DNA of 7,565 bases from JAJDNW01 sp039714495 (lineage in GTDB: Bacteria > Desulfobacterota > Desulfobacteria > Desulfobacterales > B30-G6), in the NCBI GenBank assembly GCA_039714495.1, contig JBDLJD010000180.1, positions 1 to 7,565 on the forward strand. The letters run 5' to 3'. The position numbers were made by a program, and so were the translations under genes. Every line of letters starts with the position of its first letter. Within the stretch, counting starts at the first letter, position 1. This document shows, piece after piece, positions 5,868-7,565 of the stretch. The notes below the pieces were generated by a model. That model was not told the origin of the DNA and made no database searches. It saw only the letters and a program-made list of their open reading frames with translations.

Positions 5868-6821
5868 ATGAGCACTGCCCAGCGTCTTTTAGATCGCGAA
5901 TTCACCAAAGACATCTGTTATGATCTTTTGCCCGAATGGGAAGGCATCGACGTCAAAATCGATCAGTTGAGCGGTGGGATAACAAACAAACTGTACCGTA
6001 TCCAATCTGAAAAGGGAGATTACACCGTTCGGATCTATGGCGACAAAACCGATCTGTTCATCAACCGCGAAAACGAAGCCATGACCATTCGCGAAATGTC
6101 CAGAGTCGGCGTATCCTCTAATCTGATCAAATATATGCCGGAAAAAGGGGTGACCATCGTAGAATTTATTGACGATGCCATTGTATTGACCAACGAACAC
6201 TTTCTGGATCAATCCCTTCATTCTAAAATTGTGACACCCATACGAAAAATACACCAGAGCGACGTAAAACTTGAGCGCATTTTTAATCCCCTGGCAGAGG
6301 TCATGAAAATGTCCGCCATTCTGCGTCGCCTGAATACCGACTATCCGGAATTCGATATTACCAATACCATTCAACGGCTCATCACGCTTTCCAGTATCAT
6401 TAACATACCGGAATCCGAATACACCGTCTGCCACAATGACCTGCTGGCCGACAATTTCATCCTCATCAAGAAAGACGCTGCCCACAAGTACGATGCCCCC
6501 ATGTATATTATCGACTGGGAATATGCCGGTATGGCCCCCAGGTACTACGATATTGCCGACATGTTCCAGGAGATCCTGGTGCCCCGGGAAGCGGAAAAGC
6601 AGATTGTTGAAGAGTACTGCGCCGGGCATCAGTTTGACCACACATTGTATCGCATCGACCTATTCAAGCCGTTTCCGGACATCTACTGGTTCCTGTGGAG
6701 CCTGATTCAGCTCAACATCTCTAAAATCCAATTCGATTACTACAATTACGGCAAGGTCAAATACGACAACGCCCTGGAGAATATGACGTTCTTGAAGGAC
6801 GAGTACGGCGCAGCTGTGTAG
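5868..6821 (+). CDS. Choline/ethanolamine kinase-like phosphotransferase
   Basis: This 317-residue cytoplasmic protein has the choline/ethanolamine kinase (APH-like) fold motifs in order. SGGITNKLYRI (35-45) is the nucleotide loop and closely resembles the GGxTN loop of choline and ethanolamine kinases. VRIYG (54-58) follows, then Glu70 in the RENE stretch. The Brenner motif is HNDLLADNFIL (189-199), with catalytic Asp191 and Asn196. The metal-binding motif is IDWEYAG (215-221) with Asp216, followed by PRYYDIADMF (224-233) as in choline kinases. Family members phosphorylate the hydroxyl of choline, ethanolamine or similar small alcohols with ATP. GGAG (5856-5859) lies eight bases before the ATG. 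The gene shares orientation with the TRAP genes but is set off by a strong palindrome, so it is probably expressed at a lower level. Phosphoethanolamine is close in shape to 2-aminoethylphosphonate, the substrate of PhnW-type enzymes, which links it to the aminotransferase. All catalytic residues seem present; the substrate is not proven. Confidence 0.88.
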   Translation: MSTAQRLLDREFTKDICYDLLPEWEGIDVKIDQLSGGITNKLYRIQSEKGDYTVRIYGDKTDLFINRENEAMTIREMSRVGVSSNLIKYMPEKGVTIVEFIDDAIVLTNEHFLDQSLHSKIVTPIRKIHQSDVKLERIFNPLAEVMKMSAILRRLNTDYPEFDITNTIQRLITLSSIINIPESEYTVCHNDLLADNFILIKKDAAHKYDAPMYIIDWEYAGMAPRYYDIADMFQEILVPREAEKQIVEEYCAGHQFDHTLYRIDLFKPFPDIYWFLWSLIQLNISKIQFDYYNYGKVKYDNALENMTFLKDEYGAAV

Positions 6822-6891
6822 TTTTTTTGCTTAAAAAGACCTGAACCACAAGACACAAAATGGTAGAAAAGGGCAACAAACTGGGTCCTGC

Positions 6892-6916
6892 ATAATAATT
6901 GCTGCGCAATTATTAT
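6892..6916. terminator. AT-rich hairpin between convergent genes, candidate bidirectional terminator
   Basis: ATAATAATTGC (6892-6902) pairs exactly with GCAATTATTAT (6906-6916) around a TGC loop. It sits in the 160-base spacer between the kinase and the convergent methyltransferase, where a shared terminator is expected. The flanking DNA has only a broken T-rich tail (TATTATTATA) rather than a clean U tract, so termination strength is uncertain. A run of seven T directly after the kinase stop has no preceding stem. Confidence 0.5.
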
Positions 6917-6981
6917 TATACGCTGCTTCGCCGCTAATAAAAACATGAGCCACAGACGTGCCAATAGCGCATAAGGTGTAC

Positions 6982-7551
6982 TCAACGGCTGAAAAGTGCG
7001 CTCCTGCCACCCTTTCCGGGAGGAATATCGACTATCTTTAGTCCTGCCTGTTCAGCAGCTCGCAGCATTTCCTCGAACATGCTCTTACTGACGTGCATTC
7101 TGGGCTCCACCACCAGCAGTTGTCCGCCATCTTTGAGCATGCCCCTGGCTTCTTCCAGAAAACGTAACGGGCTGGGCGTTTCATGGATCATGTAATAGGC
7201 CAGGATGAAGTCCGCTTGGAGATTCAACCCAATGCTGTCTGATTGGCATTGATGAAATTCCATACGGTCCAACATGCCGTGTTTTGCAGCTTTTCTTTTC
7301 ACGTGCCCTATCATTTTCTCCTGCAGATCAACGGCTATGACCCTGCCGTTCCTTCCCACAAGTTTGGCCATTTCAATGGAAAAAAAGCCGGGCCCGCAAC
7401 CAACGTCAACAACCGTGTCCCCTTCTTTAATGTAAGGCCTAACGATTTTATTGGGATTCTGAACAAGCTTTCTGAACCAATTGTCCAGAAAAAACGAAAT
7501 CGTATGCGGACATACGTGCGGTGAACTATTTTGTACTTCTGTCTGTTGCAT
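6982..7551 (-). CDS. Class I SAM-dependent methyltransferase, substrate unknown
   Basis: This 189-residue protein has a Rossmann-type methyltransferase core. Motif I is VVDVGCGPGFFS (47-58), the acidic residue binding the ribose is Asp75 in VIAVDLQEKM (71-80), motif IV is ADFILAYYMIHE (113-124), and motif VI is LKDGGQLLVVEP (139-150). The N terminus CPHTISFFLDNWFRKLVQNPNKIVRPYI, about residues 14-41, matches a small methyltransferase family with a C-P..LDN.-R signature that I associate with anaerobic bacteria and archaea; its substrate is unknown to me. The purine-rich AGGGGGAAAT at 7556-7565 precedes the start on the minus strand. The gene runs towards the kinase and is probably a separate transcript. 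UbiE-like or arsenite-type methylation cannot be excluded, but no cysteine set typical of arsenite methyltransferases is present. Confidence 0.88.
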   Translation of the reverse strand: MQQTEVQNSSPHVCPHTISFFLDNWFRKLVQNPNKIVRPYIKEGDTVVDVGCGPGFFSIEMAKLVGRNGRVIAVDLQEKMIGHVKRKAAKHGMLDRMEFHQCQSDSIGLNLQADFILAYYMIHETPSPLRFLEEARGMLKDGGQLLVVEPRMHVSKSMFEEMLRAAEQAGLKIVDIPPGKGGRSALFSR

Positions 7552-7565
7552 GATGATTTCCCCCT

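Noticed and set aside
5889..6641. Long open frame (250 codons) on the minus strand opposite the kinase
   Set aside because: It is antisense to a gene with clear kinase motifs, shows no recognisable domain, and is explained by the codon bias of the real gene.
6822..6840. Run of seven T after the kinase stop as an intrinsic terminator
   Set aside because: No stable stem precedes the run; the only pairing is a weak T5/A5 hairpin with the following AAAAA.
1..7565. tRNA, rRNA, CRISPR array, insertion sequence or attachment site
   Set aside because: I saw no cloverleaf-like segments, regularly spaced repeats, transposase motifs or flanking duplications that would support any of these.

Overview
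The window looks like a chromosomal segment from a Gram-negative bacterium with a Tat system and TRAP transport. I lean towards a sulfate-reducing Desulfobacterota (Desulfobacteraceae-like), because of the Tat-exported TRAP binding protein, the type of methyltransferase and the general codon use. This is an inference from style, not from a marker gene. GC content is moderate in the genes, and the spacers in front of the regulator and the aminotransferase are strongly AT-rich.

Layout. At the left edge (1-171, minus strand) lie the decayed remains of a universal stress protein gene, readable only by switching frame. An AT-rich spacer (172-413) leads to a DeoR-family regulator (414-1169). A second AT-rich spacer (1170-1396) with a candidate promoter and inverted repeats precedes a class V, PhnW-like PLP aminotransferase (1397-2497). 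A 248-base spacer (2498-2745) holds two small hairpins and then a good sigma70-like promoter overlaid by a nested inverted repeat. It leads into a TRAP transporter: small permease (2746-3258), large permease (3255-4577, ATGA overlap) and Tat-exported binding protein (4644-5747). A perfect 28-bp palindrome (5784-5811) separates the binding protein from a choline/ethanolamine-kinase-like phosphotransferase (5868-6821). A hairpin at 6892-6916 ends this block, and a class I SAM methyltransferase (6982-7551) reads convergently on the minus strand.

How the genes may work together. Regulator, aminotransferase, TRAP importer and kinase form one co-directional block that looks like a catabolic or salvage locus for a small amine or amino alcohol. 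Two family-typical anion-binding arginines appear to be missing. The arginine near the C terminus of PhnW/AGAT aminotransferases aligns with Gln338, and the conserved carboxylate-clamping arginine of TRAP binding proteins aligns with Phe196. With an ethanolamine-kinase-type enzyme next door, this suggests a non-carboxylate substrate. One working model is uptake of an ethanolamine-like compound, phosphorylation, and transamination of the phosphorylated amine, with a phosphorylated intermediate sensed by the DeoR protein. This is a hypothesis. No enzyme that would consume the expected aldehyde is in the window, and the substrate cannot be read from sequence. The methyltransferase and the stress-protein relic are probably unrelated to this pathway.
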